Positions 8,246-16,642 of a stretch of 64,000 nucleotides of DNA are shown in pieces (positions within the stretch are counted from its first letter, which is position 1; each line of letters begins with the position of its first letter). Under the pieces are notes generated by a model, which was not told where the DNA came from, did no database searches, and was given only the letters and a program-made list of their open reading frames with translations. Source of the stretch: Jeotgalibacillus aurantiacus (GTDB lineage: Bacteria; Bacillota; Bacilli; Bacillales; Jeotgalibacillaceae); the NCBI RefSeq assembly GCF_020595125.1, contig NZ_JACNMS010000003.1, positions 372,001 to 436,000 on the forward strand, read 5' to 3'. A program made the translations under genes and the position numbers.

Positions 8246-8268
8246 TAAATCGTAATGGTTACGTTTTA
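8246..8268. promoter_or_regulatory. Zur box upstream of rpsN
   Basis: A 23-bp inverted repeat reading TAAATCGTAAT then GG then TTACGTTTTA on the plus strand. Against the Bacillus Zur consensus (TAAATCGTAAT-x-ATTACGATTTA, from memory) only two positions differ. It lies 19 bp before the rpsN start. Confidence 0.85.
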
Positions 8269-8322
8269 TGGAGATAAGTAAAACACATTTAAAATGAGAA
8301 TGCAAGAGGGAGGTAGAGAAAA

Positions 8323-8370
8323 GGTCTTTCCATGAGGTCTGGGGTAGACTTCATGGACAGACCCTTTTTT
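8323..8370. terminator. Long hairpin at the 3' end of the lipoprotein gene
   Basis: GGTCTTTCCATGAGGTCT at 8323-8340 is complementary, with two mismatches, to AGACTTCATGGACAGACC at 8346-8363. A T-run follows on the plus strand and TTTTC on the minus strand. It probably terminates the minus-strand lipoprotein gene. Confidence 0.65.
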
Positions 8371-8378
8371 TGTGGTGA

Positions 8379-8738
8379 TCAATCCAGATATTTCTTTAGA
8401 AGTTCGGACTGTTTTTCGGTTGTTTTGTGATAAAGCGTGGAGGTTTCATCTGATATTTCGAGTCTGCTGTGTTGAGTCCAGATGTTGTAGGTTGTTGTGT
8501 TGCCGTCTTTTTGAATGAGGATCGAATGCGAGTGGGGCTCTGCCCAGCTGACAACTTTGTTTTCCCATTCGATGGATTCAAGCATAAGTTGAATTGTAAG
8601 GATGTCCTGCTCATCTGTTAAAACGGTTAATTCATCTCTCTGGTCAATGGTGATTTGGCTGGCGGGTTCGATTTCATTGGCTTCATTTAAGCAGGCAGAT
8701 AGGAAGAGAGATAGTAATAGGATGAGAAGTTTTTTCAT
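8379..8738 (-). CDS. Small putative lipoprotein
   Basis: A 119-residue secreted protein with a lipoprotein signal peptide: MKKLLILLLSLFLSACLNE, where LSAC is the lipobox and the cysteine is about residue 16. The mature part is about 100 residues, acidic, and not assignable to a family by eye. GGGAGG lies 7 nt before the ATG. It is monocistronic, preceded by a 21-bp-phased repeat array and followed by a long hairpin. Confidence 0.7.
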   Translation of the reverse strand: MKKLLILLLSLFLSACLNEANEIEPASQITIDQRDELTVLTDEQDILTIQLMLESIEWENKVVSWAEPHSHSILIQKDGNTTTYNIWTQHSRLEISDETSTLYHKTTEKQSELLKKYLD

Positions 8739-8800
8739 GGCATATCCTCCCTTTGATTAAGTGGACGTTTGGTGTGGAGGAAAGTTCCATGGGCAGTGTT

Positions 8801-8996
8801 GCTGCGATACAATTCTGTTTTGAAACGATACAAATATGTTTTGAAACAGAACAATTCAAGAGGCGAACAGTACATTTCGGTTGGCTGGAAGGGCTAGCAA
8901 TACAATTAATTTTTGGAACGATACATAAATAATCCGGAACATTACAATAAAAAGTTGAATCGATTGAATAACTTCGCAGAACAGTACATATCCTGC
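8801..8996. repeat. 21-bp-phased intergenic array 1 (TACAA motif)
   Basis: The space between two minus-strand genes holds degenerate units whose core (ATACAA, GAACAA or GTACAT) starts at 8807, 8828, 8849, 8870, then after a 30-bp step at 8900, 8921, 8942, (8963 degenerate) and 8984. The best-preserved unit is GAACGATACAAATATGTTTT. Spacing is exactly 21 bp apart from the one step. No coding gene is supported here. Confidence 0.8.
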
Positions 8997-9010
8997 AGCC
9001 TCTTTCCACA

Positions 9011-9036
9011 CAAAAAAAGAGCGGATTTCTCCACTC
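9011..9036 (-). terminator. Terminator of the small oxidase-like gene
   Basis: On the minus strand GAGTGGA pairs with TCCGCTC around a GAAA loop and is followed by seven Ts. Confidence 0.85.
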
Positions 9037-9045
9037 TCTCGCCAA

Positions 9046-9429
9046 TTAATCCTCGTGCTTCATAAACAGTGCCATATAAGCAAATAAGATAAAGCTCAGA
9101 AGCAGCGTAACGCCACCGCCAATATAAACAATAAAGTAAAACGGCTGAGGGACATTAAAAATTTCCAAAATGAAACCTGATGTCAATCCGATTGTTCCAA
9201 TGATCGCCGTATAAACATGCAGGGCAGCAACTTTAACTGAAACAGGCTTGAAAATCCGGTAATACACTGCCCAGGCAAATAAAGAAAGCCAGCCAACAAC
9301 CAGGATATGCGCATGGGCTGCGCGGAAATTATAATCATATGAACCCGCCATATGACCGCCAATCCCGGCTCCAATTGCACCAAAAATCGCTGCGGTTCTG
9401 AGCAGTAACATACTATGCTTTTTATGCAT
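9046..9429 (-). CDS. Four-helix membrane protein resembling an oxidase subunit I fragment
   Basis: A 127-residue integral membrane protein with four hydrophobic helices (about residues 8-26, 40-58, 66-88 and 97-120). The stretch FRAAHAHILVVGWLSLFAW contains paired histidines in helix 2 that resemble haem-ligand helices of haem-copper oxidase or NnrS-like proteins. It could be a small haem-binding membrane protein; function is unproven. GAGGAG lies 9 nt before the ATG, and a terminator follows directly. Confidence 0.65.
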   Translation of the reverse strand: MHKKHSMLLLRTAAIFGAIGAGIGGHMAGSYDYNFRAAHAHILVVGWLSLFAWAVYYRIFKPVSVKVAALHVYTAIIGTIGLTSGFILEIFNVPQPFYFIVYIGGGVTLLLSFILFAYMALFMKHED

Positions 9430-9467
9430 TCACTCTCGCTCCTCTTTTTAAAGCTTACTCCCTTATT

Positions 9468-10301
9468 TTAGCGGTCAGACAGATACCGTGCAAAGCATCC
9501 CTGTGACGAAAGAGGGAACGATTCGCGCAGAATCTCATCTGTTGTCATGACCGTCAGTTTCTTTAATGTCCAACCATTTAGCAGTAAAGAGAAAATGATT
9601 TCTGCTCCAATGAAATATCCGATTCTGGAATAGTCAGCTTGAGGCTGTTTCGAAAAATAATGACGCATAAGATCCTCATTTAAAATAGCATTGAAGTCTT
9701 CTTGAAAAGACCATTTACAGGAAACGCAATGTTTCACTTCCTCTTTAGACATCATTAGACCTTCTGCTAGAGTCTCGTATGTAATGCTTTGATTATAGAT
9801 CATGAGAGGCGTTAATGCGGCAAGACCTTCTGCGATCATTAAGTCGATGACGCGAAATGATGCATGTTCAGAAAGAGCATGAAATCGTACCATGTGATTG
9901 AATTCATGTGGGATCAAAACGGATAAATTGGCATTCTCCAATCTTTCCAGACCGATATAAATAAATGGACGATCGGACGGCGGGGCTGCTCCGTCACTAT
10001 GTCCAAGACCAACGAGACAGAAGATAGATGACTCATGGTGAAATTCAAAAAAGTCCTGGCACAACTGAATCATTTTCCACAGATCGACTCGTTCCAGTTT
10101 CTTTTGACCAATGGTTGCATGAACACTCATTTCCATCCAATCGATTTTCTTAATCATAGGGTAAAGCTGCTGAAGGTCCGATTGATAAAGGTATTTGAAA
10201 AGAGAGTCAAAAACAGTTGCGTACTTTTTATAGTATTTTTTCCAGTTATTGTGCTCGATCACATCTTGCTGAAAATCCTCGTATCCGTTAATGATTTTCA
10301 T
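9468..10301 (-). CDS. DUF2268-type putative zinc metalloprotease
   Basis: A 277-residue cytoplasmic protein. The HExxH-type motif HEFNHMVRFH at about residue 140 and a downstream glutamate in MIAEGLAAL are the zinc-site features of the DUF2268 family, predicted Zn-dependent proteases. There is no signal peptide. The substrate is unknown. GGAGG lies 5 nt before the ATG. A palindrome-family-A element occupies the promoter side, between this gene and the divergent S41 peptidase gene. Confidence 0.75.
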   Translation of the reverse strand: MKIINGYEDFQQDVIEHNNWKKYYKKYATVFDSLFKYLYQSDLQQLYPMIKKIDWMEMSVHATIGQKKLERVDLWKMIQLCQDFFEFHHESSIFCLVGLGHSDGAAPPSDRPFIYIGLERLENANLSVLIPHEFNHMVRFHALSEHASFRVIDLMIAEGLAALTPLMIYNQSITYETLAEGLMMSKEEVKHCVSCKWSFQEDFNAILNEDLMRHYFSKQPQADYSRIGYFIGAEIIFSLLLNGWTLKKLTVMTTDEILRESFPLSSQGCFARYLSDR

Positions 10302-10315
10302 TTAATCCTCCAAGC

Positions 10316-10367
10316 GGGGACGGAGCGGGTGTTCTTTATTACAAAAAGGAACACCCGCTCCGTCCCC
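10316..10367. repeat. Dispersed palindrome family A, copy 1
   Basis: GGGGACGGAGCGGGTGTTC (10316-10334) and its exact reverse complement (10349-10367) flank a 14-bp loop. It sits in the shared upstream region of two divergent genes, so it is not a terminator here. Confidence 0.9.
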
Positions 10368-10439
10368 CTGATTTTGATATAATAGTAAGAATAGTATGAC
10401 ATATCCATCTGTCAAAATCTAAATCATAAGGAGATTGTT

Positions 10440-11717
10440 ATGTATTTAACTATGTTTGAAGAGGTTGTAAAGGTGATGCGCCGCGATTATTCTGGGTTTC
10501 TGGATAAGCAGGGGTGGGATCATCCGGATGTATATAAAGATAAAGTTAATGCGCTTGATCCTGAGTTACCGGAATCGCGGTCTGAGTTTGTGAGGCTGGT
10601 AAAGGATTATTTGCTGGATTTCAGGGATAGGCATGTTTCGTTTATTGCTACTGATCAGCAGGGGGCTCAACCTGAGTGGCCGGGGTTTAAAGTGAGAAGA
10701 CATCAGGCGTTTTTATACATAACAGAGTCAGAGGATGCGAGATTTAATAGAGGGGATAAAATCATCTCACTGGATGGTAAAAGCATTCCTGAGGCAGAAA
10801 AAGTGTATGCGAGACTGCTTTATCAGGAGAAAGAAGTGAGGCAGGACTGGAATCTGGTCATGAATGAAGTTGATGAAGTGGTGGTTGAAAACCATTTAGG
10901 TGAAAAGGATATTTATCCGGTTAAAACACAAAGGAAGCCGGTGTATGTACCTGAGTATTCCTCGAAGGAAATTGCACCCGGTATACATCTGATTAAACTG
11001 ACGGATTTCGGGAATCCGGATGCCGTTTATAATCTATTCAAAGAACATGAAGAGCAATATAAAGTCGCTCGTGCGCTGATCTTTGACGTTCGGATCAATT
11101 ATGGAGGCAGTGATGCGAGCTACTATCCTTTTATTCCTTTTGTTTTCGGTCAGAAGGAGGTAGATCCTTTTGAAATAAGTCCTGAGATGCTGTTCAATTG
11201 TACGGATGCGACCGCTGAACGACAGTTGAAGGAATTAAGGCAGGGTCTTGAAGTCATTGAGGAAAAAGAGACGCGAAAGATCCTGGAATTTCTTGAACAG
11301 CAATGGCAGGAGAAAAAAGGTAGTGGATTTCAGCGCTTTCCATTTGAAGAAGTGATGCCAATGCAAAAGCTTAGCGGCTATCAAAAACCTGAGCAGGTGT
11401 TTGTTTTATCCGACATCTGTTGTGGAAGCTCGGGTGATTCCTTTGTGGAAACGAGTAAATGGTCAGAAAAAGTAACCGTGATTGGTCGCTCGACAATGGG
11501 TATTAACGATTACAGCAATGTGACGTCAATCGATCTTGGAAACGGATTTGTGCTCGGGTATCCAACCTCCAAACTCGTGTATGAAAATCCGGAACATTAT
11601 CAGACCGGACGAGGGATCGAACCTCATGTTTACGTTGAATGGACGCCGGAGCATTTGGAGAGAGATGTAGATTTAGAGATGGTTTTGGATAGAGTGAAAA
11701 GCAAGGCCCGGTCATAA
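10440..11717 (+). CDS. S41-family (C-terminal processing-like) peptidase homologue
   Basis: A 425-residue protein without a signal peptide. A PDZ-like segment (GDKIISLDGKSIPEAEKVY) precedes an S41-type catalytic fold with VRINYGGSDASYY and VLSDICCGSSGDSFVE, where CGSSGDSF supplies the nucleophile serine region. The C-terminal STMGINDYSNV and YQTGRGIEPHVYV stretches match tail-specific proteases. Absence of an export signal suggests a cytoplasmic role, substrate unknown. AAGGAG lies 6 nt before the ATG; the gene stands alone and ends on its own terminator. Confidence 0.75.
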   Translation: MYLTMFEEVVKVMRRDYSGFLDKQGWDHPDVYKDKVNALDPELPESRSEFVRLVKDYLLDFRDRHVSFIATDQQGAQPEWPGFKVRRHQAFLYITESEDARFNRGDKIISLDGKSIPEAEKVYARLLYQEKEVRQDWNLVMNEVDEVVVENHLGEKDIYPVKTQRKPVYVPEYSSKEIAPGIHLIKLTDFGNPDAVYNLFKEHEEQYKVARALIFDVRINYGGSDASYYPFIPFVFGQKEVDPFEISPEMLFNCTDATAERQLKELRQGLEVIEEKETRKILEFLEQQWQEKKGSGFQRFPFEEVMPMQKLSGYQKPEQVFVLSDICCGSSGDSFVETSKWSEKVTVIGRSTMGINDYSNVTSIDLGNGFVLGYPTSKLVYENPEHYQTGRGIEPHVYVEWTPEHLERDVDLEMVLDRVKSKARS

Positions 11718-11735
11718 CGATCGGGTCTTACTTTT
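11707..11735 (+). terminator. Terminator of the S41 peptidase gene
   Basis: CCCGGTC pairs with GATCGGG (one G-U pair), the stop codon lies in the loop, and CTTTTT follows. Confidence 0.7.
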
Positions 11736-11826
11736 TGGATTTAATTTTACACTAAGTAATCAGCTGGCGAATAAAGAATTTAGACATCAAGAGTGCGTTT
11801 GCTTATTTGTGTGAATCGAATGGTTG

Positions 11827-12003
11827 TTTCTGTTGTTACGTTGTTTATTTCTGTTGCTAAGGGAGTTTTATTTGTCATATGACTTTTCTCCAAGACTCAA
11901 ATTGTTGATAACTCAGCCAGTTATTTTAATAGACGTTTCGTTTCTGTCGCAAGGAAGGTTACTTATGTCGCAAAGCAGTTTGTTTCTGTTGATGAGGAGA
12001 GTG
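11827..12003. repeat. 21-bp-phased intergenic array 2 (TTTCTGTTG motif)
   Basis: Units with core TTTCTGTTG or TTTCTGTCG start at 11827, 11848, 11869 (weak), then after 30 bp at 11899 (weak), 11920 (weak), 11941, 11962 and 11983. The rest of the 459-bp gap (11718-12176) holds the upstream gene's terminator and the leader of the next gene; I see nothing else in it. Confidence 0.75.
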
Positions 12004-12176
12004 ATGTCTAGCTCTTTATCTTTTTAAAAAACACCTGCCTTTTCACGCCATTTGCACTATCTGCCCGAATTAATGCTTTTTTCCTGACTTTTAAAAAGAG
12101 TGATCCATCAAAAAAACTGTCCCGTTTTCCCCACGTGATGTTTTTTAAGTCCTTTTGAAAGGAGGTGAAAGACAGC

Positions 12177-13391
12177 GTGCGTAAATGGGTAGTAACATTT
12201 TCGATGATGACTGGATTATTGATGGTTCCAGGTGCTGCTTCTGCTGAAGGACTGTTGTCGTCTGTGACGAATAGTTTGAGCGGCCAGGAGGAACAGTCTG
12301 AAGAGCAAAAAGAGACGTCTTCTTTGCTCGGTGACACGGTTTCTTCTGTCGTTGAAACGGTTGATGAAACAGTGGATCCAGTCGTGAAAACAGTGGAGGA
12401 AACGCTGCCTGATGTAAAGGTGGATGCCGGTGTGGCTGAAGTGGATACATCAGAAGGAATCAATGTAGAAACTCCTGTGGCGGATGCTTCTGTTTCTTCG
12501 GATGAGGGTATTGGTGTTGAAACCTCTGTAGCTGACGTAAATGTCTCGGCTGAAGAGGGAGTAAGTGTCGATAGCTCAGTAGCAGATGCTTCTGTATCTA
12601 CTGATCTCGAATTGAAGGCAGAAACACCAGTTGCAGATGCCAATGTTTCATTAGTTGAGGGAGTGGAAGTTGATACTTCTATTGCTGACGCGAGCGTTTC
12701 ACTCGATGAAGGTGTGAAGGTTGAAACGCCTGTTGCAGATGCAGACGTATCGCTAAATGAGGGGATCGAAGTGTCGACTCCTGTAGCTGATGCAACTGTA
12801 TCTGTAGAAGACAACATTGAGATTGAAACACCTGTAGCAGACGTGGAGGTAGTTGAGGAATCTCCTGCTGAAGCCACCCCTGCAGAGGAAACAGCAGCTC
12901 CTGTCATCCAAAATGAAACTGAGAGCAACACTTTTAAAGAAGAAAACAAATCCGATAACAATGAACAAAACATAACACCGGAAGTGGAAACTGAGCCTGT
13001 GCAAGCTGCATCAGCGCCAGTTGAACGGCCAGCTGTGACGGATACAGGTTTCACAGACGATAGTGATGTCGTTTTTGAGCCTGCGACACAGCAGGAAAAC
13101 GATGATGTGCGTTCAGAAAACCCTGATCAATCTTCAAACTTTACGATGCCGAAAGAGGCAACCGTAACAGCTTCCCCAACATTTAGCGGGGGTGGAGCTT
13201 CTTCCGGTCCTGCAAATGCAGTGGGAGGATCAGCAACGGCTGTAGCTGGCGTATTGTTTGACCAGACGTTCGTCATAGAGCAAGTGCAGATATCTGCCTA
13301 TTCAAGTGAACGTTTGTTGTTTGATCAATGGCTGAACGCGCCGCCGTCTCAACCACCGAAATCTTCTTCTTTTTTCGCTAATAGCATTTAA
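12177..13391 (+). CDS. Secreted acidic protein with 17-residue repeats
   Basis: A 404-residue exported protein. The start is GTG at 12177: AAGGAGGTG ends 9 nt before it. A signal peptide (RKWVVTFSMMTGLLMVPGAASA) ends in a signal-peptidase site. About residues 95-230 hold eight degenerate 17-residue repeats of the type VETPVADASVSLDEGVK. A low-complexity acidic linker and a short C-terminal region (SATAVAGVLFDQTFVIEQVQ) follow. No LPXTG, SLH or LysM anchor is visible. The next gene encodes another secreted acidic repeat protein, 31 bp downstream, so they are likely an operon. Family unknown; a surface or matrix role is only inference. Confidence 0.7.
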   Translation: MRKWVVTFSMMTGLLMVPGAASAEGLLSSVTNSLSGQEEQSEEQKETSSLLGDTVSSVVETVDETVDPVVKTVEETLPDVKVDAGVAEVDTSEGINVETPVADASVSSDEGIGVETSVADVNVSAEEGVSVDSSVADASVSTDLELKAETPVADANVSLVEGVEVDTSIADASVSLDEGVKVETPVADADVSLNEGIEVSTPVADATVSVEDNIEIETPVADVEVVEESPAEATPAEETAAPVIQNETESNTFKEENKSDNNEQNITPEVETEPVQAASAPVERPAVTDTGFTDDSDVVFEPATQQENDDVRSENPDQSSNFTMPKEATVTASPTFSGGGASSGPANAVGGSATAVAGVLFDQTFVIEQVQISAYSSERLLFDQWLNAPPSQPPKSSSFFANSI

Positions 13392-13422
13392 AAAAACGAA
13401 AAAAGAAGGAGAGAATATAATC

Positions 13423-15243
13423 ATGAAAAATACAGTTAAAGCATTTACAATCGCAGGAACCGTGGCATTTGGACTTTTAGTTGGAGGTCAGGCTGGACAG
13501 GCTGAAGACCGTGATGGCCTTTTAGGAGGCGATCTGCTTGATGATATCTCGATCATCGAATCTGAAGATGGCTCTGGTTCTCTATCCATTTTAAATGATC
13601 TTGGTCTGACAGGATCTGCAGATGAAGAAAACGAGGAAGTCAATGCAGGAGGAACAGCTGAAACAGACGTGAACCTTGACGCTGAAGGCTCCGGCGAGGA
13701 TGAAAATGTCTCATCAGATGCAGACGTTTCAAACGATGTAAATACAGATGTAACTGTAAATGAAGACGAAGTACAAGCTAACGCAGATGCACAAACAGAC
13801 GCATCAGTAGGCGTAACAGCTGAAGGTGAAGAAGAAAGTGCAGAAGTGATGGCGGACGCTTCAAACGATGTAAACACAGACGTAGTGGTAAACGAAGATG
13901 AAGTACAAGCTAATGCAGACGCACAGACAGACGCATCAGTAGGCGTAACAGCTGAGGGTGAAGAAGAAAGTGCAGAAGTAATGGCGGACGCTTCAAACGA
14001 TGTGAACACAGACGTAGTGGTAAATGAAGATGAAGTAGCAGCTAACGCAGATGCACAAACAGACGCATCAGTAGGCGTAACAGCTGAAGGTGAAGAAGAA
14101 AGTGCAGAAGTGATGGCGGACGCTTCAAACGATGTAAACACAGACGTAGTGGTAAACGAAGATGAAGTACAAGCTAATGCAGACGCACAGACAGACGCAT
14201 CAGTAGGCGTAACAGCTGAGGGTGAAGAAGAAAGTGCAGAAGTGATGGCAGATGCTTCAAACGATGTGAACACAGATGTAGTCGTAAACGAAGATGAAGT
14301 AGCAGCTAATGCAGATGCACAAACAGACGCATCACTTGGCCTGAAAGCTGAAGGTGAAGAAGAAAGTGCAGAAGTAATGGCGGACGCTTCAAATGATGTG
14401 AACACAGACGTAGTGGTAAATGAAGATGAAGTAGCAGCTAACGCAGATGCACAAACAGACGCATCACTTGGTCTAACAGCTGAGGGTGAAGAAGAAAGTG
14501 CAGAAGTAATGGCGGACGCTTCAAACGATGTGAACACAGACGTAGTGGTAAACGAAGATGAAGTAGCAGCTAATGCAGATGCACAGACAGACGCATCACT
14601 TGGTCTAGCAGCTGAGGGTGAAGAAGAAAGTGCGGAAGTAATGGCGGATGCTTCAAATGATCTGAATTCAGATTTCGTTGTAAATGAAGACGAAGTAAAA
14701 GCAAATGTTTCTAACGATACAACTGCAGGTTTTGGTGTGAAAGCTGAAGATGAAGAAAGCAGCTCTTTCCTTGGCGGAGAACTTTTCAACAACCTTGATG
14801 GTGCTTTTGAGTCAAATGATGACATGACATCAGGTTCATTAGATGCTGTAACTGGTGGAACAATTGGTGCAGGATTTGAAGATGAAGATTCAAAAACTGG
14901 ACTAAATGGTATTCTGGTTAACGATCTGTCTGGTTCTTTCGTAAGTGAAGAGGATGAAGATTTCATGTCTTCTCTTTCAAATGACACAAACCTTGGTCTG
15001 AATCTTACAAACGAAGATGAAGAAGATCGCTCTTCTTTATTTGCTGATGTAACGAATGCATTTGATCTTGGTCTATCTGAAGATGAGTTTGGTGTTGCTA
15101 CTGATCTTGGTGTAGCAACAGGACTTTCATCTGAAGATGATGACAATTCATTTGCATCAAATCTTGATCTTGGCCTTGGTTTAAACCTGATGCTTGTTGA
15201 TGAAAACAACAACCACAACGGTTCATTCCTGAGCCTACGATAA
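13423..15243 (+). CDS. Secreted, highly acidic protein with near-identical 44-residue repeats
   Basis: A 606-residue exported protein. The signal peptide MKNTVKAFTIAGTVAFGLLV ends near GQAGQA-ED. Residues 105-412 are seven almost identical 44-residue repeats (core NTDVVVNEDEV, QTDASVGVTAEGEEE, SAEVMADASND) followed by one decayed copy. The C-terminal third is rich in Asp, Glu, Ser and Gly with LGLNL-like motifs. The composition gives a very low pI and would favour cation or water binding; no enzyme fold, anchor or sorting motif is seen. It follows the 17-residue-repeat gene by 31 bp and ends on a strong terminator. Function unknown. Confidence 0.75.
   Translation: MKNTVKAFTIAGTVAFGLLVGGQAGQAEDRDGLLGGDLLDDISIIESEDGSGSLSILNDLGLTGSADEENEEVNAGGTAETDVNLDAEGSGEDENVSSDADVSNDVNTDVTVNEDEVQANADAQTDASVGVTAEGEEESAEVMADASNDVNTDVVVNEDEVQANADAQTDASVGVTAEGEEESAEVMADASNDVNTDVVVNEDEVAANADAQTDASVGVTAEGEEESAEVMADASNDVNTDVVVNEDEVQANADAQTDASVGVTAEGEEESAEVMADASNDVNTDVVVNEDEVAANADAQTDASLGLKAEGEEESAEVMADASNDVNTDVVVNEDEVAANADAQTDASLGLTAEGEEESAEVMADASNDVNTDVVVNEDEVAANADAQTDASLGLAAEGEEESAEVMADASNDLNSDFVVNEDEVKANVSNDTTAGFGVKAEDEESSSFLGGELFNNLDGAFESNDDMTSGSLDAVTGGTIGAGFEDEDSKTGLNGILVNDLSGSFVSEEDEDFMSSLSNDTNLGLNLTNEDEEDRSSLFADVTNAFDLGLSEDEFGVATDLGVATGLSSEDDDNSFASNLDLGLGLNLMLVDENNNHNGSFLSLR
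13735..14658 (+). repeat. Seven tandem 132-bp coding repeats
   Basis: Seven 132-bp units (44 codons each) run in frame, with a decayed eighth copy from 14659. Units differ mainly by synonymous changes and by V/L, Q/A and T/K/A substitutions, and units 2 and 4 share one variant pattern, as expected after recombination between copies. Copy number is likely to vary between strains. Confidence 0.9.
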
Positions 15244-15251
15244 GAAAAGTG

Positions 15252-15282
15252 ACCGGACTTCCTGAGGGAGGTCCGGTTTTTT
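15252..15282 (+). terminator. Terminator of the acidic repeat operon
   Basis: ACCGGAC-TTCC pairs with GGA-GTCCGGT around a short loop and is followed by six Ts. Confidence 0.85.
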
Positions 15283-15297
15283 AGGTTTAAAGGAATC

Positions 15298-15353
15298 TGG
15301 GGGACGGAGCGGGTGTTCATTTCCGGCAAAATGAACACCCGCTCCGTCCCCCA
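15298..15353. repeat. Dispersed palindrome family A, copy 2
   Basis: Arms of 23 bp, from TGGGGGACGGAGCGGGTG through TTCAT and its complement, flank a 10-bp loop. It lies between two convergent terminators, in a convergent gene pair. Confidence 0.9.
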
Positions 15354-15383
15354 AAAACCGGCCTCCCAAGTGGAAGGCCGGTT
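15353..15383 (-). terminator. Terminator of the Old Yellow Enzyme gene
   Basis: On the minus strand AACCGGCCT pairs with AGGCCGGTT and is followed by TTTTTGG, the Ts running to the edge of the family A element. Confidence 0.8.
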
Positions 15384-15402
15384 GATTAACCTATTCATGT
15401 TT

Positions 15403-15427
15403 AAAAAGGAACAGGCGCTCCGTCCCC
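15403..15427. repeat. Palindrome family A, single-arm remnant
   Basis: One 25-bp arm only: AAAAAGGAACAGGCGCTCC then GTCCCC. It is identical to the right arm of the copy at 18881-18932. Its last base overlaps the stop codon of the minus-strand Old Yellow Enzyme gene. Confidence 0.8.
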
Positions 15428-16554
15428 TAGGCGTTTTGGTGCTCTTTAACCGGGAACCAGCCTTTTGTGTTGACGATTGCTTTCCATAGCGGTTCTGGGA
15501 CGGTGAGTTTTTCACGGTCGTCGACGGATAAAGAGGTGCGGATGTCGCTTTCTTTGCCTGATTCGACTTTTTGTACCCAGTCCGGCTCGACGATGATTTC
15601 GCGGCCGAGTGCGATGAGTGGCACGCCTCCTGCCATGGCTTTGGCTACGTCGTCGGGTGTGTGCAGTGAGCCTACTCCGATGATTGGGATCTGGCTTCCG
15701 ACACGGTCGTGGACGAGCTGAACGCGTGATGCTGTATCTGCTTCGTCGCGCATAGAGCCCTGATGGAAGTCCTGTACGGATACGTGGAGATAGTCTAGGT
15801 CTTCTTTTGCAAGACGATCTACAAATGTTAACGTGTCTTCCATTGTGATACCAGGGTTTTCGCGTTCTTCCGGTGATAAACGGTAACCGACAATAAAGGA
15901 GTCATTGCCGAATTCCTTCACTGTTTTATTCACCTCATCAATGACCGCCAATGGGAATGTCATGCGCTTTTCAACGGATCCGCCCCATTTATCTTCACGG
16001 CGATTTGAATGTGGTGAGAAGAATTGCTGAATCAGGTAGGTGTTGGCGCCGTGAATTTCAACACCGTCAAAGCCTGCTTCAATCGCGCGGCGTGTTGCGT
16101 CGCCAAATGCTTTAATAATCGTTTCGATTTCATCATTTGTCAGCTCGCGTGGTGTCATTGCGCCTTCACGCTCCGGTGCGACTGCACTTGCGCTGACGGT
16201 CTGGTTATCCGGGAGCAATTCCGGCGGTGCCATACGGCCTGCGTGGAAAATTTGCAGGATCGCTTTTGCGCCTTCTCCTTTGATCGTGTCAGCAAGTAAT
16301 TTCAGGCTTGGTACAAGGTCGTCACGGTGTGCGCCGATTTCCCCGTGGAAGCCTTTGCCGTCATCCGTTACGTTTGCCACAGCAGTCAGCACAGTGCCAA
16401 CGCCGCCTGAACGCACGCGATAGTAGTCAAGTTCTTCCTGTGTGACTTCTCCATTATCTTTAGACGAAAAATTCGTCATCGGTGCCATGAACAATCTGTT
16501 TTTTAACGTTACGCCGTTTTTAAAGGTAAATGAATCTAAAAATGGTTTGCTCAT
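15427..16554 (-). CDS. NADH:flavin oxidoreductase / Old Yellow Enzyme family
   Basis: A 375-residue FMN-dependent TIM-barrel enzyme that reduces activated alkenes or similar substrates with NAD(P)H. Family motifs are NRLFMAPMTNFSS near the N-terminus, QIFHAGR, the substrate-binding FDGVEIHGANTYLIQQFFSP with SNRREDKWGGS, and the C-terminal FMN-phosphate region IIGVGSLHTPDD and ALGREI. No 4Fe-4S domain follows, so it is the short YqiG/YqjM-like type. I place the start at 16554 because AGGAGG lies 9 nt upstream; an ATG at 16563 directly abuts that sequence. Physiological substrate unknown. Confidence 0.9.
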   Translation of the reverse strand: MSKPFLDSFTFKNGVTLKNRLFMAPMTNFSSKDNGEVTQEELDYYRVRSGGVGTVLTAVANVTDDGKGFHGEIGAHRDDLVPSLKLLADTIKGEGAKAILQIFHAGRMAPPELLPDNQTVSASAVAPEREGAMTPRELTNDEIETIIKAFGDATRRAIEAGFDGVEIHGANTYLIQQFFSPHSNRREDKWGGSVEKRMTFPLAVIDEVNKTVKEFGNDSFIVGYRLSPEERENPGITMEDTLTFVDRLAKEDLDYLHVSVQDFHQGSMRDEADTASRVQLVHDRVGSQIPIIGVGSLHTPDDVAKAMAGGVPLIALGREIIVEPDWVQKVESGKESDIRTSLSVDDREKLTVPEPLWKAIVNTKGWFPVKEHQNA

Positions 16555-16642
16555 TTGAATCATCCTCCTGTTGAGTCAATCTGCTCCACATTATACGGGT
16601 TCTTTTCGACTCACTAAAGAAAGATGCTCACGGAATGTGCAA

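Noticed and set aside
8683-9045. A 120-codon minus-strand frame through array 1 giving cysteine-containing heptads such as CIVSKQN
   Set aside because: A 21-bp period keeps one frame open and makes heptads automatically. It starts in the upstream gene's terminator and overlaps the lipoprotein gene.
11824-12027. A 67-codon plus-strand frame through array 2 with leucine-rich heptads
   Set aside because: Another product of the 21-bp period; no ribosome site and no family.
12008-13054. A 348-codon minus-strand frame opposite the 17-residue-repeat gene
   Set aside because: Same cause: in-frame repeats on the other strand. The plus strand has a ribosome site and signal peptide; the minus frame has neither.
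13488-15515. A 675-codon open frame on the minus strand opposite the acidic repeat gene
   Set aside because: It is open because the 132-bp repeats are a multiple of three with biased codons; it runs through a palindrome, a terminator and part of the Old Yellow Enzyme gene, gives Ser/Ala low-complexity sequence and has no ribosome site or signal.
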